Shown here: one piece after another, positions 27,983-36,560 of the stretch
Numbering within the stretch: position 1 is the first letter of the stretch
Layout: every line of letters begins with the position of its first letter
Source of the DNA: Micromonospora sp. HK10
GTDB taxonomy: Bacteria; Actinomycetota; Actinomycetes; Mycobacteriales; Micromonosporaceae
DNA: 64,000 nucleotides
Assembly: GCF_000982955.1 (NCBI RefSeq)
Contig: NZ_KQ058794.1
Span: 1-64,000 of the forward strand
Reading direction: 5' to 3'
Made by a program: the position numbers and the translations under genes
Notes under the pieces: generated by a model
Seen by the model: only the letters and a program-made list of their open reading frames with translations
What the model was told of the DNA's origin: nothing
Database searches by the model: none

Positions 27983-28033
27983 ACGGTCCCGCCACCAACC
28001 CCCGCGAAACATCCTCGCGATCCTGCGGACCGT

Positions 28034-28058
28034 GATTGAGTACCTACGGAGCGGGAAC
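28034..28058 (+). promoter_or_regulatory. Possible SigB-type promoter of sigma-STAS gene
   Basis: GATT (28034-28037), 15 bases, GGGAAC (28053-28058). Both elements are off consensus, and the leader would be about 150 bases. If real it would imply autoregulation. Confidence 0.25.
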
Positions 28059-28215
28059 ACCGCTCGCTGCGAACGGCGCACGATGCCGGGTGGCGAGCCG
28101 CCGCCCGTTCCTGGCGTTCCGTCACGTAACCCACTTCCGGCCCGGTGCGTGGCCCGACCACGCGCACGACCGGTCTTCCCAATCCGGGCGGGGGACCTTC
28201 CTGAGGGAGGCGCGG

Positions 28216-29355
28216 ATGTTCGGACAGACCACCACCACACCCACACCACCACCCACCGAGCGGGGCCTGGAGGACCTCGACGCGGCGGCTCTGGCGTACG
28301 CGGCACGGATCGAAGGGCTGCCGCCCGAGCGGCGCCAGGAGGCCCGCGACGACCTGGTCCGGTTCGCGCTTCCGTTCGCCGGCCGGCTGGCCCGGCGCTA
28401 CCGGGGTCGCGGGGAACCGCTGGAGGACCTGGAGCAGGTGGCCCGCCTCGGTCTGGTCAACGCCGTCGACCGGTACGACCCGGAACGGGGCTCCTTCACC
28501 GCGTACGCGGCGATCACCATCGTCGGCGAGATCAAACGGCACTTCCGGGACCGCACCTGGGGCGTGCACGTGCCCCGCCGGCTGCGCGACCTGATCCTCG
28601 AGGTCGGCCAGGCCACCGCGGCGCTGACCAGCGAGCTGTCCCGGGCGCCCACGGTCGCCGAGCTGGCCGAGCGGCTGGAGACGCCGGAGGAGGAGATCCT
28701 CGCGGCGCTGGAGTCGGCGGCCGGCTACAGCCCGGCCTCGCTGAACGCGCCCGTCGGCGGGGAGAGCTCGGCCGAGTTCGGTGACCTGGTGGGGGAGTCG
28801 GACAACGCGCTGGAGTCGGTCGACGACCGGGTGACCGTCGCCGGCCTGCTGCACCGGCTGCCCTGGCGGGAGCGGCGGATCCTGGCGATGCGCTTCTACG
28901 GCAACCAGACCCAGGCGGAGATCGCGGCCCGGTTCGGCATCTCCCAGATGCACGTGTCCCGGCTGCTGTCCCGGGCGCTCACCTGGCTGCGCCAGGCGAT
29001 GCTCGCCGACGCGCCGCCGCCCTGGCAGAACGGTGCGGCCGAGACCGAGCCGGCCAAGTCGAGGATCTCGGTCAAGCAGAACGGTGACCGGGTGGTGGTC
29101 GAGGTCGGGGGAGAGGTCGACCGGGACGGCGCGGACCAGTTGCGCAAGGCGATGCTGGAGGCGGTGACCGGGCAGCCCCGCGAGGTGGTCGTCGACCTGG
29201 TCGGGGCCGGTGGCTTCGATGCCGGCGGGATCGCCGCGCTGATGGCCGGCCGGGACGCGGCCGCCCGGACCGGTGTGCCGCTGCGGCTCACCCGGGTGCA
29301 GCCCGCGGTACGCCGCTCGCTGGCCGCGGCCGGGCTGCCGCCCACCGCCGACTGA
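28216..29355 (+). CDS. SigB/SigF/SigG-family sigma factor fused to a C-terminal STAS domain
   Basis: A 379-residue protein. Residues about 15-265 are a full group 3 stress-type sigma factor: region 2 (LVNAVDRYDPERGSFTAYA, IVGEIKRHFRDRTWGVHVPR), region 3 and region 4 (RFYGNQTQAEIAARFGISQM). After a short linker, residues about 285-379 form a STAS domain like anti-sigma antagonists. At the place of the phosphoacceptor Ser (consensus DSSG) it reads Asp335-Ala-Gly-Gly, so kinase inactivation is not possible. AGGGAGG precedes the ATG. A fused antagonist could titrate the anti-sigma factor in cis. A hairpin terminator follows. Confidence 0.9.
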   Translation: MFGQTTTTPTPPPTERGLEDLDAAALAYAARIEGLPPERRQEARDDLVRFALPFAGRLARRYRGRGEPLEDLEQVARLGLVNAVDRYDPERGSFTAYAAITIVGEIKRHFRDRTWGVHVPRRLRDLILEVGQATAALTSELSRAPTVAELAERLETPEEEILAALESAAGYSPASLNAPVGGESSAEFGDLVGESDNALESVDDRVTVAGLLHRLPWRERRILAMRFYGNQTQAEIAARFGISQMHVSRLLSRALTWLRQAMLADAPPPWQNGAAETEPAKSRISVKQNGDRVVVEVGGEVDRDGADQLRKAMLEAVTGQPREVVVDLVGAGGFDAGGIAALMAGRDAAARTGVPLRLTRVQPAVRRSLAAAGLPPTAD

Positions 29356-29411
29356 GTCCACGGCGGACGGCCGCCGGCGGCAGGGTGCCGGCCCGGCTGA
29401 TGACGAACGGG

Positions 29412-29443
29412 AAAGGGCCGGCGCCCGAAGGCGCCGGCCCTTT
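29412..29443. terminator. Bidirectional terminator between sigma-STAS gene and ctaD
   Basis: A perfect 14-base stem (AAAGGGCCGGCGCC / GGCGCCGGCCCTTT) with a CGAA loop lies between two convergent genes. A second, less perfect GC-rich hairpin follows at about 29449-29475. Confidence 0.8.
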
Positions 29444-29492
29444 CGCGGCGGGCCCGGCGCCCTCGGGCACCGGCCCTGCCGAGGCCGTCCGG

Positions 29493-31496
29493 TCAGTTCT
29501 CCGTGCCGTCGCCGTGCCCGCGGGGGTGTTGCCACCGGGGGTTCCCGGGCTCGCTGCGCTGCGGGCCCAGCTGGGTCTGCTCCGGTTCGTCGGCGTCGTC
29601 GAAGCTCGGCCGCAGCACCTCCTCCGGCTCCGGCACCTCGACCGGCCGGGCGCCGGACTGCGGCGCGGGCGTGTACTCCGCGGCCTCGCGCGCGCCGTGC
29701 GCGCCCTCGGCCGCCGGCGACTCCTTCGCCTTCGGCACGTGGCGCAGCTCCTCCGCCAGGTGCTGGGGCGGCTTGGTCGTCCGTTGTGGCAGGTCCCGGC
29801 CGAGGTCGCTGACCAGGGGGCCGTACTTGGCGTCGAACGCCGGGCGCTCGGAGCGGATCCGCGGCATCCGGTCGAAGTTGCGCAGCGGGGGCGGGCAGGT
29901 GGTCGCCCACTCCAGGGAGTTGCCGAAGCCCCATGGGTCGTCCACGGTCACCTGCGCGCCGTACCGCCACGACTTCCAGAGGTTGTAGATGAAGAACAGG
30001 GTGGACGCGCCGAGCACGAACGAGCCGAGCGTGGAGATCTCGTTCAACGTGGTGAAGCCGTCGCCGGGCAGGTAGTCGGCGTACCGGCGGGGCATGCCCT
30101 CGTTGCCCAGCCAGTGCTGCACCAGGAAGGTGGCGTGGAAGCCGATGAACATGGTCCAGAAGTGGATTTTGCCGAGCCGCTCGTCGAGCAGCCGGCCGGT
30201 CATCTTCGGGAACCAGAAGTAGATGCCGCCGAAGGCGGCGAAGACGATCGTGCCGAAGAGCACGTAGTGGAAGTGCGCCACCACGAAGTACGAGTCGGTG
30301 ACGTGGAAGTCGGCCGGCGGGCTGGCCAGCAGCACCCCGGTGAGGCCACCGAGCAGGAAGGTCACCAGGAAGCCGACGGCGAAGAGCATCGGCGTCTCGA
30401 AGGTGATCTGCCCCTTCCACATGGTGCCGATCCAGTTGAAGAACTTCACCCCGGTCGGTACGGCGATCAGGTAGCTGAGGATGCTGAAGAAGGGCAGCAG
30501 CACCTGGCCGGTGGCGAACATGTGGTGCGCCCAGACGCTCATCGACAGCACGGTGATCGCGATGGTGGCGAGCACCAGACCGGTGTAGCCGAAGATCGGC
30601 TTCCGGGAGAAGACCGGGATGATCTCGGTGATGATGCCGAAGAACGGCAGCGCGATGATGTAGACCTCGGGATGCCCGAAGAACCAGAACAGGTGCTGCC
30701 ACAGCATCGGCCCGCCGGTGGTCGGGTCGTAGACGTGCGAGTGCAGGATCCGGTCCGAGGCGAGGGCGAAGAGCGCGGCGGCCAGCAGCGGGAAGACGAA
30801 GATCACCAGCACGCTGGTGAGCAGCAGGTTCCAGGTGAAGATCGGCATCCGGAACATGGTCATGCCCGGCGCGCGCAGGGTCAGGATGGTGGTGATCAGG
30901 TTGACCGCGCCGAGGATGGTGCCCAGGCCGGAGACGGCCAGGCCCACCACCCACATGTTGCCGCCCACGCCCGGGCTGTGCTGGGCGGTGCTCAGCGGGG
31001 TGTACGCGGTCCAGCCGAAGTCCGCGGCGCCCTGCGGGGTGAAGAAGCCGGCCATGGCGATCAGCGCGCCGAAGAAGTACAGCCAGTAGGCGAACGCGTT
31101 GAGCCGCGGGAAGGCCACGTCCGGCGCGCCGATCTGCAACGGCACGATGTAGTTGCCGAAGCCGAACACCATGGGCGTCGCGAACAGCAGCAGCATCACG
31201 GTGCCGTGCATGGTGAACAGCTGGTTGTACTGCTCGGGGGAGAGGAACTGCATCCCGGGCCGGGCCAGCTCCCCCCGCAGCAGCATCGCCATGATGCCGC
31301 CCACGACGAAGTAGAAGAAGGAGGTCGCCAGGTAGAGCAGGCCGATCAGCTTCGCGTCGGTCGTGCGCAGCAGCCGCCACAGGGTGCTGCCCTTGACCGC
31401 CTCCCGTACCGGACCGGGGTAACCCCCGAACCGGGCCGGCGCGAGGATCGCCGGCCCCCGGTCTCGTGCCGGCTCCGTGACTACCCGCTTGGGCAT
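29493..31496 (-). CDS. ctaD: Cytochrome c oxidase subunit I
   Basis: A 667-residue haem-copper oxidase subunit I with about twelve membrane spans, reducing O2 at the end of the respiratory chain. Haem and CuB ligand motifs are present: [38 protein letters not shown] and [10 protein letters not shown]. The protein is longer than the usual about 560-580 residues because of a hydrophilic, Pro/Glu-rich C-terminal tail of roughly 90 residues. No other oxidase subunit gene is adjacent, so this is likely an isolated copy. A SigB-type promoter lies 43 bases upstream of the ATG, which suggests stress induction. Confidence 0.95.
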   Translation of the reverse strand: MPKRVVTEPARDRGPAILAPARFGGYPGPVREAVKGSTLWRLLRTTDAKLIGLLYLATSFFYFVVGGIMAMLLRGELARPGMQFLSPEQYNQLFTMHGTVMLLLFATPMVFGFGNYIVPLQIGAPDVAFPRLNAFAYWLYFFGALIAMAGFFTPQGAADFGWTAYTPLSTAQHSPGVGGNMWVVGLAVSGLGTILGAVNLITTILTLRAPGMTMFRMPIFTWNLLLTSVLVIFVFPLLAAALFALASDRILHSHVYDPTTGGPMLWQHLFWFFGHPEVYIIALPFFGIITEIIPVFSRKPIFGYTGLVLATIAITVLSMSVWAHHMFATGQVLLPFFSILSYLIAVPTGVKFFNWIGTMWKGQITFETPMLFAVGFLVTFLLGGLTGVLLASPPADFHVTDSYFVVAHFHYVLFGTIVFAAFGGIYFWFPKMTGRLLDERLGKIHFWTMFIGFHATFLVQHWLGNEGMPRRYADYLPGDGFTTLNEISTLGSFVLGASTLFFIYNLWKSWRYGAQVTVDDPWGFGNSLEWATTCPPPLRNFDRMPRIRSERPAFDAKYGPLVSDLGRDLPQRTTKPPQHLAEELRHVPKAKESPAAEGAHGAREAAEYTPAPQSGARPVEVPEPEEVLRPSFDDADEPEQTQLGPQRSEPGNPRWQHPRGHGDGTEN

Positions 31497-31538
31497 TGGC
31501 TTCTCACCCCGTCGTGACGGCAGAAAGGACGGGCGCGC

Positions 31539-31563
31539 GTACCCGACCCGCTACCCATAAAAC
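31539..31563 (-). promoter_or_regulatory. SigB/SigF-type promoter of ctaD
   Basis: Minus-strand GTTT (31563-31560), 15 bases, GGGTAC (31544-31539), an exact match to the SigB/SigF consensus. A transcript would begin near 31532 and leave a leader of about 36 bases with a GGGGTGAG ribosome-binding site. Confidence 0.65.
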
Positions 31564-31585
31564 CAGGCGAGAGCGGAAAATTCGG

Positions 31586-32317
31586 TCAGTTCGCCGGTAG
31601 CATCGCCCAGACCACCTTGCCGGTGCCGGCGGGCACCGTGCCCCAACGCTGGGTCAGCTCGCGGACCAGCAGCAATCCCCGGCCACCCTCGGCGCGCGGG
31701 TTGTGGTCGGCCACCGCCCGCGCGGCGGCCGGGCTGCCGTCCATCACGGCGACCCGCAGGTACGGCTTGCGCAGGGTCAGCGTCACGTGCATCGGGGTGC
31801 CCGCGTGCCGTACCGCGTTGCCGACCAGCTCGGTGAGCACCAGCGCGGCCGGGCCGGCCAGCTCCGGGATGTTCCACCGGGTGCAGGCGTCGGTGACCAG
31901 CTCCCGGGCGCGGCGGCAGGCGTCGGCGACCGGGTCGAGGCGGGCTCGCAGCCGGGGGACCACCCCGGCGCCGGCCAGGGCGGTCGCCTCGGCGCAGTCC
32001 GGCCGGACCGGCACCACCCGGCACGTGGTGCTCTCGGCGAGCCAGGCGGCGGCCGCCGGCGGCGGGGCGCAGAGCACCATCGGCACCGCCGGCCAGTCGG
32101 CCGCCCGGCGGGCCGCCGCCGCGAACACCGAGAGCGCCAGCGGGTCGGCGACATCGAGCCGCCCCAGGTCCACCACGAGCGCGTCGGGCTGCGCGGTCAG
32201 GCACCCGTCCAGCACGGCGTGCACCGACCGCATGGTGGACAGATCGAGCTCGCCGGCCAGCCGGACCACGGTGACCGGCGACTCGTCGCGGACCTCGTAG
32301 CTGATCCGGGTCGACAT
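31586..32317 (-). CDS. STAS-HATPase fusion, anti-sigma/antagonist type regulator
   Basis: A 243-residue protein. Residues 1-110 are a STAS domain (TVVRLAGELDLSTM, ALVVDLGRLDVADPLAL); the normal phospho-Ser position reads Asp58-Pro-Leu-Ala. Residues about 130-243 are a serine-kinase type HATPase with the N box LVLTELVGNAVRH and the G2 box GRGLLLVRELTQRWG. Such domains normally hold a sigma factor or phosphorylate a STAS antagonist. Being close to the sigma-STAS gene, and having its own SigB-type promoter, it is a strong candidate partner. The start is the ATG six bases after AGGG. Confidence 0.85.
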   Translation of the reverse strand: MSTRISYEVRDESPVTVVRLAGELDLSTMRSVHAVLDGCLTAQPDALVVDLGRLDVADPLALSVFAAAARRAADWPAVPMVLCAPPPAAAAWLAESTTCRVVPVRPDCAEATALAGAGVVPRLRARLDPVADACRRARELVTDACTRWNIPELAGPAALVLTELVGNAVRHAGTPMHVTLTLRKPYLRVAVMDGSPAAARAVADHNPRAEGGRGLLLVRELTQRWGTVPAGTGKVVWAMLPAN

Positions 32318-32357
32318 CGGGGGCCCTCGTTTCGATCTCATCGGCGGGACTTGCAAG

Positions 32358-32382
32358 GTACCCCGTCCCGGCCGGGCGAAAC
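32358..32382 (-). promoter_or_regulatory. SigB/SigF-type promoter of STAS-HATPase gene
   Basis: Minus-strand GTTT (32382-32379), 15 bases, GGGTAC (32363-32358). It is identical in form to the ctaD promoter. Confidence 0.65.
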
Positions 32383-32408
32383 CGGACCCGCCGGCGCTCG
32401 GAGCCCGG

Positions 32409-32873
32409 TCAGCGACGATTCGGGCCGCGGGTGGTGAGCAGCCCGAGGGCGATCATGCCGACCCCGAGGAAGAAGTGCAGCCAGTCGTCGGCGCCGTTGA
32501 GCGGGATGAAGTTCGCCCCGCTCTCGTGGTCGATCACCACGCCGTAGAGCCAGAGCACCAGGTAGATCGCGCCGCCACCGATGAGATAGGCGCGCGAACC
32601 GGAGATCGTCCGGGCCAGCAGCAGGCCGGCCACGCCGAACGCCAGGTGCACGACGTTGTGCAGCACGGAGACCTGGAAGAGCCCGAGCAGCTTGGCGTCG
32701 GAATCGTGCCCGGCCCAGGCCAGGTCGCCGAAGTTGCTGGTGATGCCGGGAATGAAACCCAGCACCCCGATGATCAGGAAGAGCACGCCGACCGTCGCCG
32801 CGGCCCGGCGCACCGGTGCCCGGCCGTCGGCCGGGTTGCGTCGCCCTCGCGAGTGCGCCATCGCGTTCGTCAT
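32409..32873 (-). CDS. DUF4383 membrane protein
   Basis: A 154-residue protein with four predicted membrane spans, matching the DUF4383 pattern: VGVLFLIIGVLGFIPGITSN, the LLGLFQVSVLHNVVHLAFGV segment, YLVLWLYGVVIDH and WLHFFLGVGMIALGLL. The conserved His residues in the second span are present. Function is unknown; such proteins are frequent in actinomycete stress regulons. GAGGAGG precedes the ATG. Confidence 0.85.
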   Translation of the reverse strand: MTNAMAHSRGRRNPADGRAPVRRAAATVGVLFLIIGVLGFIPGITSNFGDLAWAGHDSDAKLLGLFQVSVLHNVVHLAFGVAGLLLARTISGSRAYLIGGGAIYLVLWLYGVVIDHESGANFIPLNGADDWLHFFLGVGMIALGLLTTRGPNRR

Positions 32874-32907
32874 GCCGGCCTCCTCAGCTGCCCCGGACCG
32901 CGCGCGG

Positions 32908-32932
32908 GTTCCCGGTACAACCGTGGGCAAAC
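32908..32932 (-). promoter_or_regulatory. Likely SigB/SigF-type promoter of DUF4383 gene
   Basis: Minus-strand GTTT (32932-32929), 15 bases, GGGAAC (32913-32908). It has the same spacing as the two neighbouring promoters, with T to A in the -10. Confidence 0.45.
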
Positions 32933-32999
32933 CCGCGCGCCGCAGCGCTGGCCGCGGTCCAGGTCGCGCCCGCCGAGGGGATGCCCCGGCCGCGTCGCG

Positions 33000-33061
33000 G
33001 AGCCGCCAGCCGGCGGGCGCGAGGCCCGCTGAGCCGCCAGCCGGCGGGCGCGAGGCCCACT
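33000..33061. repeat. 31-base tandem direct repeat, two copies
   Basis: Two almost identical 31-base units (33000-33030 and 33031-33061, differing at one base) plus six bases of a third, in the gap between the DUF4383 and GT4 genes. There is no spacer between units, so this is not a CRISPR. Confidence 0.75.
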
Positions 33062-33109
33062 GAGCCGCGTCGCGCGTCCCGGCCGGACACCGCCCCGGTC
33101 GCGGACCGC

Positions 33110-34264
33110 TCAGGCGGGCAGCAGCGGGCGGGTGGCGGCCTGCCGGACCTGCTCGTACAGGGCCACGTACCGCTGCGCCATCAGCTCCGGGGTGAACCGG
33201 GCCGCGGCCTCCCGGCGGCACTCGTCCGGATCGAGCAGACCGGCGGCCAGCACCAGGTCGCCCAGCTCCTCCTCGGCACCGGCGAGCAGCCCGGTGCGGC
33301 CGTGGCTGATCAGCTCGGGCAGGCAGCCCCGGGCGGTGGCCACCACCGGCGTACCCAGGGCCAGCGACTCGACCACCGCCGTGCCGCCCGGCTCCTCCCA
33401 ACGCAGCGGGAACAGCGCGGCCCGGGCCCCGGCCAGCAGGTCGTCGCGCTCCTGGCCGGCCACCGTGCCGACCCAGCGGACCTGGTCACCGTCCACCCAC
33501 GGCGCGACCTCGTCGTAGAAGAACCGCACGTCCGGGTTCTGCCGGGCCTCGTCGCCCGCCGCCGCCAGGTCCTCCGGGCGGTGGTACGGACCCACCGGCC
33601 CGGCCAGCACCAGCGGGAAGCCGACCTGCCGGGCCAGCCGGGCACCCAGGTCCTGCCCCTTGCCGGGATTGATTCGGCCCAGCACGACCAGATGGTCGCC
33701 CTTCTCCACGGCCGGCCGGCGGTCCGCGTCGACCGCGAGCGGCGTGGACAGGTGCACATGGCCCACCGAGTGCTCGCGCAGCGCCCGGGGCGCCCGGGCG
33801 AGCTGCGCGGCGGAGACGCCGTTGACCCGGACCCGCCCGCCGCCGTCCAGGTTGCCGTACAGCTCGGGGTGCTTGGCCAGGTCCCAGTGCAGGGTGTGCA
33901 GCGCCGGCGGCGCGTCCGGCCCCATCGCGGTCAGCGTGGCCAGCCCGACCGCCTCCACGTGGTCGTGCACCAGGTCGATGTCGTCGCGGCGGTGCAGCGC
34001 GCGGACCACCCCGTTGAGGTGGGCCTGGGAGATCCCGCACACCTGGTTGTACGGGCGTTGCAGGGCGTGGAACTGGCCGTCCGGGAAGACCGAGAGCCGC
34101 TCGTCGACCGGCAGCGTGCTGCTCTCCACCGAGGCGAGGACCACCCGTACGCCGAGCTTGCGCAGCTCCGGCACGAGGGTGGCGATGACGTTCTCGATGC
34201 CGCCGTAGCCCGGGGGCGGGACCGACAACCAGGGGCCGGCGTTCATCAGCACGGTGAGCGTCAT
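33110..34264 (-). CDS. GT4 glycosyltransferase downstream of gpgS
   Basis: A 384-residue GT-B enzyme. The N-terminal domain has NAGPWLSVPPPGYGGIENVI (nucleotide-sugar glycine loop), the middle hinge LVVLGRINPGKGQDLGARLA, and the retaining-type EX7E region WEEPGGTAVVESLALG. Donor and acceptor are unknown. It starts 28 bases after the gpgS stop on the same strand, so it could act on glucosylglycerate or on a related glycan, but it could also be an independent mannosyl- or glucosyltransferase. Confidence 0.85.
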   Translation of the reverse strand: MTLTVLMNAGPWLSVPPPGYGGIENVIATLVPELRKLGVRVVLASVESSTLPVDERLSVFPDGQFHALQRPYNQVCGISQAHLNGVVRALHRRDDIDLVHDHVEAVGLATLTAMGPDAPPALHTLHWDLAKHPELYGNLDGGGRVRVNGVSAAQLARAPRALREHSVGHVHLSTPLAVDADRRPAVEKGDHLVVLGRINPGKGQDLGARLARQVGFPLVLAGPVGPYHRPEDLAAAGDEARQNPDVRFFYDEVAPWVDGDQVRWVGTVAGQERDDLLAGARAALFPLRWEEPGGTAVVESLALGTPVVATARGCLPELISHGRTGLLAGAEEELGDLVLAAGLLDPDECRREAAARFTPELMAQRYVALYEQVRQAATRPLLPA

Positions 34265-34292
34265 CGGGCACTGCTCCTTCCCTCGGCGGCGG

Positions 34293-35306
34293 TCACGCCG
34301 CGACCCGCCGCCGGGGGACCCGGTGGCGCAGCTGCGCCAGCGGCGGCCGCTCCTCGATCGAGACGTCGCTGACCACGATCTCGCGGTCCAGGTGGGGCAG
34401 CGCCTCCGAGCCGCCCCGCCGGAACTGGGTGAGCAGCGCGGTGGGCACCGCGCCCGGGGCCGCCCAGCCGCGCCGTTGCAGGCGGGTCCAGACGGTCAGC
34501 AGGATCTGCGCCGACATCCGGCCCAGCGCCGCGGTGTCCTGGTGCCGGTGCTTGCGCTCACCCAGGTCCACCTGGGCCAAAGCGTCCAGCCCGACCAGCT
34601 CCAGCAGGTCGATGAGCATGGCCGTCTCGACGCCGTACCCGGAGACGAACGGCACCTGCTCCAGCACCTCGCGGCGGCCGGCGTACTCACCCGCCAGGGG
34701 CTGCACGAAACCGGCCAGCTCCGGCCAGAACAGGTTGAGCAGCGGCCGGGCCATCAGCTCCGTCACCCGCCCACCGCCGTCGGCCTCCACGCCGGCCGTG
34801 CCGATCAGCGGGCGGTGGTAGAAGCCCTTCACGAAGTCGACCGACGGGTCGGTCAGCAGCGGACCCAGCAGCCCGGTGACGAAGTGCGGCCGGAACTCCC
34901 GCAGATCCGCGTCGATGAACGCCACCACGTCACCCCCGGCGGCCGCGAGCCCGGCCCAGAGCGCGTCGCCCTTGCCGGTCAGCCGGGGCAGCCCGCGGGT
35001 CATCGCGTCCTGGCCGACGACCTCGGCGCCGGCCGCCCGGGCCACCTGCGCGGTCCGGTCGGTGGACCGGGAGTCCACCACGATCAGCTCGTCCACCAGC
35101 GGGACACGGTCCATCAGGTGCTCGCGGACGGTCGACACGATCGCGCCGACGGTCGCCTCCTCGTTGCGCGCCGGCAGCACCACGCTGACCCGGCTGTCGC
35201 CCTTGGCCCGCAGCAGCCGCCGCGCGGCCCAGTCCTCCGCCGACGTGGTGCGGTACGTGGCCCAGGCCTCCACCACCGGTGAGACGATCGTTTCTCTGTC
35301 CCGCAC
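34293..35306 (-). CDS. gpgS: Glucosyl-3-phosphoglycerate synthase
   Basis: A 337-residue GT81-type enzyme that joins glucose from a nucleotide sugar to 3-phosphoglycerate, the first step of glucosylglycerate and, in mycobacteria, methylglucose lipopolysaccharide synthesis. Motifs: VVLPARNEEATVGAIVSTV, IVVDSRSTDRTAQVARAAGA, TGKGDALWAG and the metal-binding IDADLREF; the catalytic loop around ALAQVDLGERKHRHQ follows. The GTG at 35306 has GGGAG seven bases upstream. The phosphatase (gpgP) expected for the next step is not in this window. Confidence 0.9.
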   Translation of the reverse strand: MRDRETIVSPVVEAWATYRTTSAEDWAARRLLRAKGDSRVSVVLPARNEEATVGAIVSTVREHLMDRVPLVDELIVVDSRSTDRTAQVARAAGAEVVGQDAMTRGLPRLTGKGDALWAGLAAAGGDVVAFIDADLREFRPHFVTGLLGPLLTDPSVDFVKGFYHRPLIGTAGVEADGGGRVTELMARPLLNLFWPELAGFVQPLAGEYAGRREVLEQVPFVSGYGVETAMLIDLLELVGLDALAQVDLGERKHRHQDTAALGRMSAQILLTVWTRLQRRGWAAPGAVPTALLTQFRRGGSEALPHLDREIVVSDVSIEERPPLAQLRHRVPRRRVAA

Positions 35307-35519
35307 GGGCACACTCCCAGTTTCGTGGCGGAAACGCGGCTTCTGGTTTGCCCAGTGGCCGGCCCCGCTAACCGGATCATGCCGAACAGCGTGATCACGA
35401 CCTGGGCGCCGTCGGTTCCCTGCCGGTGAACGTTGCATTACGGCCGCGTCCGCGTTTGGCGGCGCTCCCACCAGGGGAGTGCTGTCGGCAGTCTGTCAGC
35501 AGCGGCGGGAGGGCCAGCA

Positions 35520-36560
35520 ATGCGCGCATGCCGGGTGGGACTGGTAGGGGCCGGCGGGGTGGCGCAACGCCACGCCCGGGTGCTCACCGGCTTCGAGGAC
35601 GTGGCGCTGGTCGGGGTGACCGACGTCGCCCCGGACGCGGCGGCGGCCCTCGCCGAGGCGTACGGCGGGCGCACCTTCGCCGACGTGGACGAGCTGCTGG
35701 CGGCCGGCGTCGACGCGGTCTACGTCTGCGTGCCGCCGTTCGCCCACGGCCCGGTGGAGGAGGCGGTGATCGCGGCCGGTGTGCCGATGTTCGTGGAGAA
35801 GCCCGTCGCCGTGGACCTGGAGACCGCCGAGCGGATCGCCGGCCTGGTCGAACGCCGGGGACTGCGTACCGGGGTCGGCCACCACTGGCGTTACCTGCAC
35901 GTGGTCGACCAGGCCCGGCAGCTGCTGGCCGGCCGGCCGGTGCGGATGGTCAACGGCGCCTGGCTGGACAAGGTGCCCCCGGTGGCCTGGTGGGCCCGGC
36001 GGGACTCCTCCGGCGGGCCGGTCGTGGAGCAGGCCGCGCACGTGCTGGACCTGGTCCGGCTGCTGGTCGGCGAGGTCACCGAGGTGACCGCGTACGGCGA
36101 CGGCAGCCCACCGCCGGTGGCGGACGCGGACATCGACTCGGTCACCGCGGCGACGCTGCGCTTCGCCTCGGGCGCCGTCGGCACCCTCGCGGCGGCCTGC
36201 GTGCTCGGCTGGAAGCACCGGGCCGGCGTGGAGATCCTCGCCGACGGGCTGGCCCTGTCGCTGACCGAGGACGGGCTGACCGTCTGCGACGGCGCGGGCG
36301 AGCGGCACCTGCCCGCCGACCCGGAGGCGGCCCGGGTGGCCGTCGACCGGGCCTTCGTCGACGCGGTCCGCGGCGTCGGCGACGACGTCCGGGTCCCGTA
36401 CGCCGAGGCGCTGCGCACCCATCGGCTCGCCCTCGCGGTGGCCGAGTCGGCCCGGACCGGCCGTCCCGTGGCGCTGCCCACCGGGCCGGCCGCCCGGCTC
36501 ACCGCGGCCGTGGCCGACGCGGCGCCGACCGAGCCGGCGGGGGTGGCGGTCGATGCGTGA
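35520..36560 (+). CDS. Gfo/Idh/MocA family oxidoreductase
   Basis: A 346-residue NAD(P)-dependent sugar-type dehydrogenase. The Rossmann loop is VGLVGAGGVAQRHARVL, followed by the EKP motif (FVEKPVAVDLETAERI) that carries the catalytic Lys and the late GHHWRY and DLVRLLVGE segments. Substrates of the family are cyclitols, sugars or nucleotide sugars. GGGAGG precedes the ATG. It overlaps the next dehydrogenase gene by eight bases, and the pair runs divergently from gpgS, which suggests a related sugar pathway. Confidence 0.85.
   Translation: MRACRVGLVGAGGVAQRHARVLTGFEDVALVGVTDVAPDAAAALAEAYGGRTFADVDELLAAGVDAVYVCVPPFAHGPVEEAVIAAGVPMFVEKPVAVDLETAERIAGLVERRGLRTGVGHHWRYLHVVDQARQLLAGRPVRMVNGAWLDKVPPVAWWARRDSSGGPVVEQAAHVLDLVRLLVGEVTEVTAYGDGSPPPVADADIDSVTAATLRFASGAVGTLAAACVLGWKHRAGVEILADGLALSLTEDGLTVCDGAGERHLPADPEAARVAVDRAFVDAVRGVGDDVRVPYAEALRTHRLALAVAESARTGRPVALPTGPAARLTAAVADAAPTEPAGVAVDA

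Noticed and set aside
33000..33061. Possible CRISPR-like repeat
   Set aside because: Only two 31-base units without spacers and no cas gene nearby; it is a plain tandem repeat.
35307..35400. SigB-type promoter for gpgS
   Set aside because: The best match (GTTA, 15 bases, GGGCAA) deviates in both boxes, and another needs a 13-base spacer that overlaps the ribosome-binding site.
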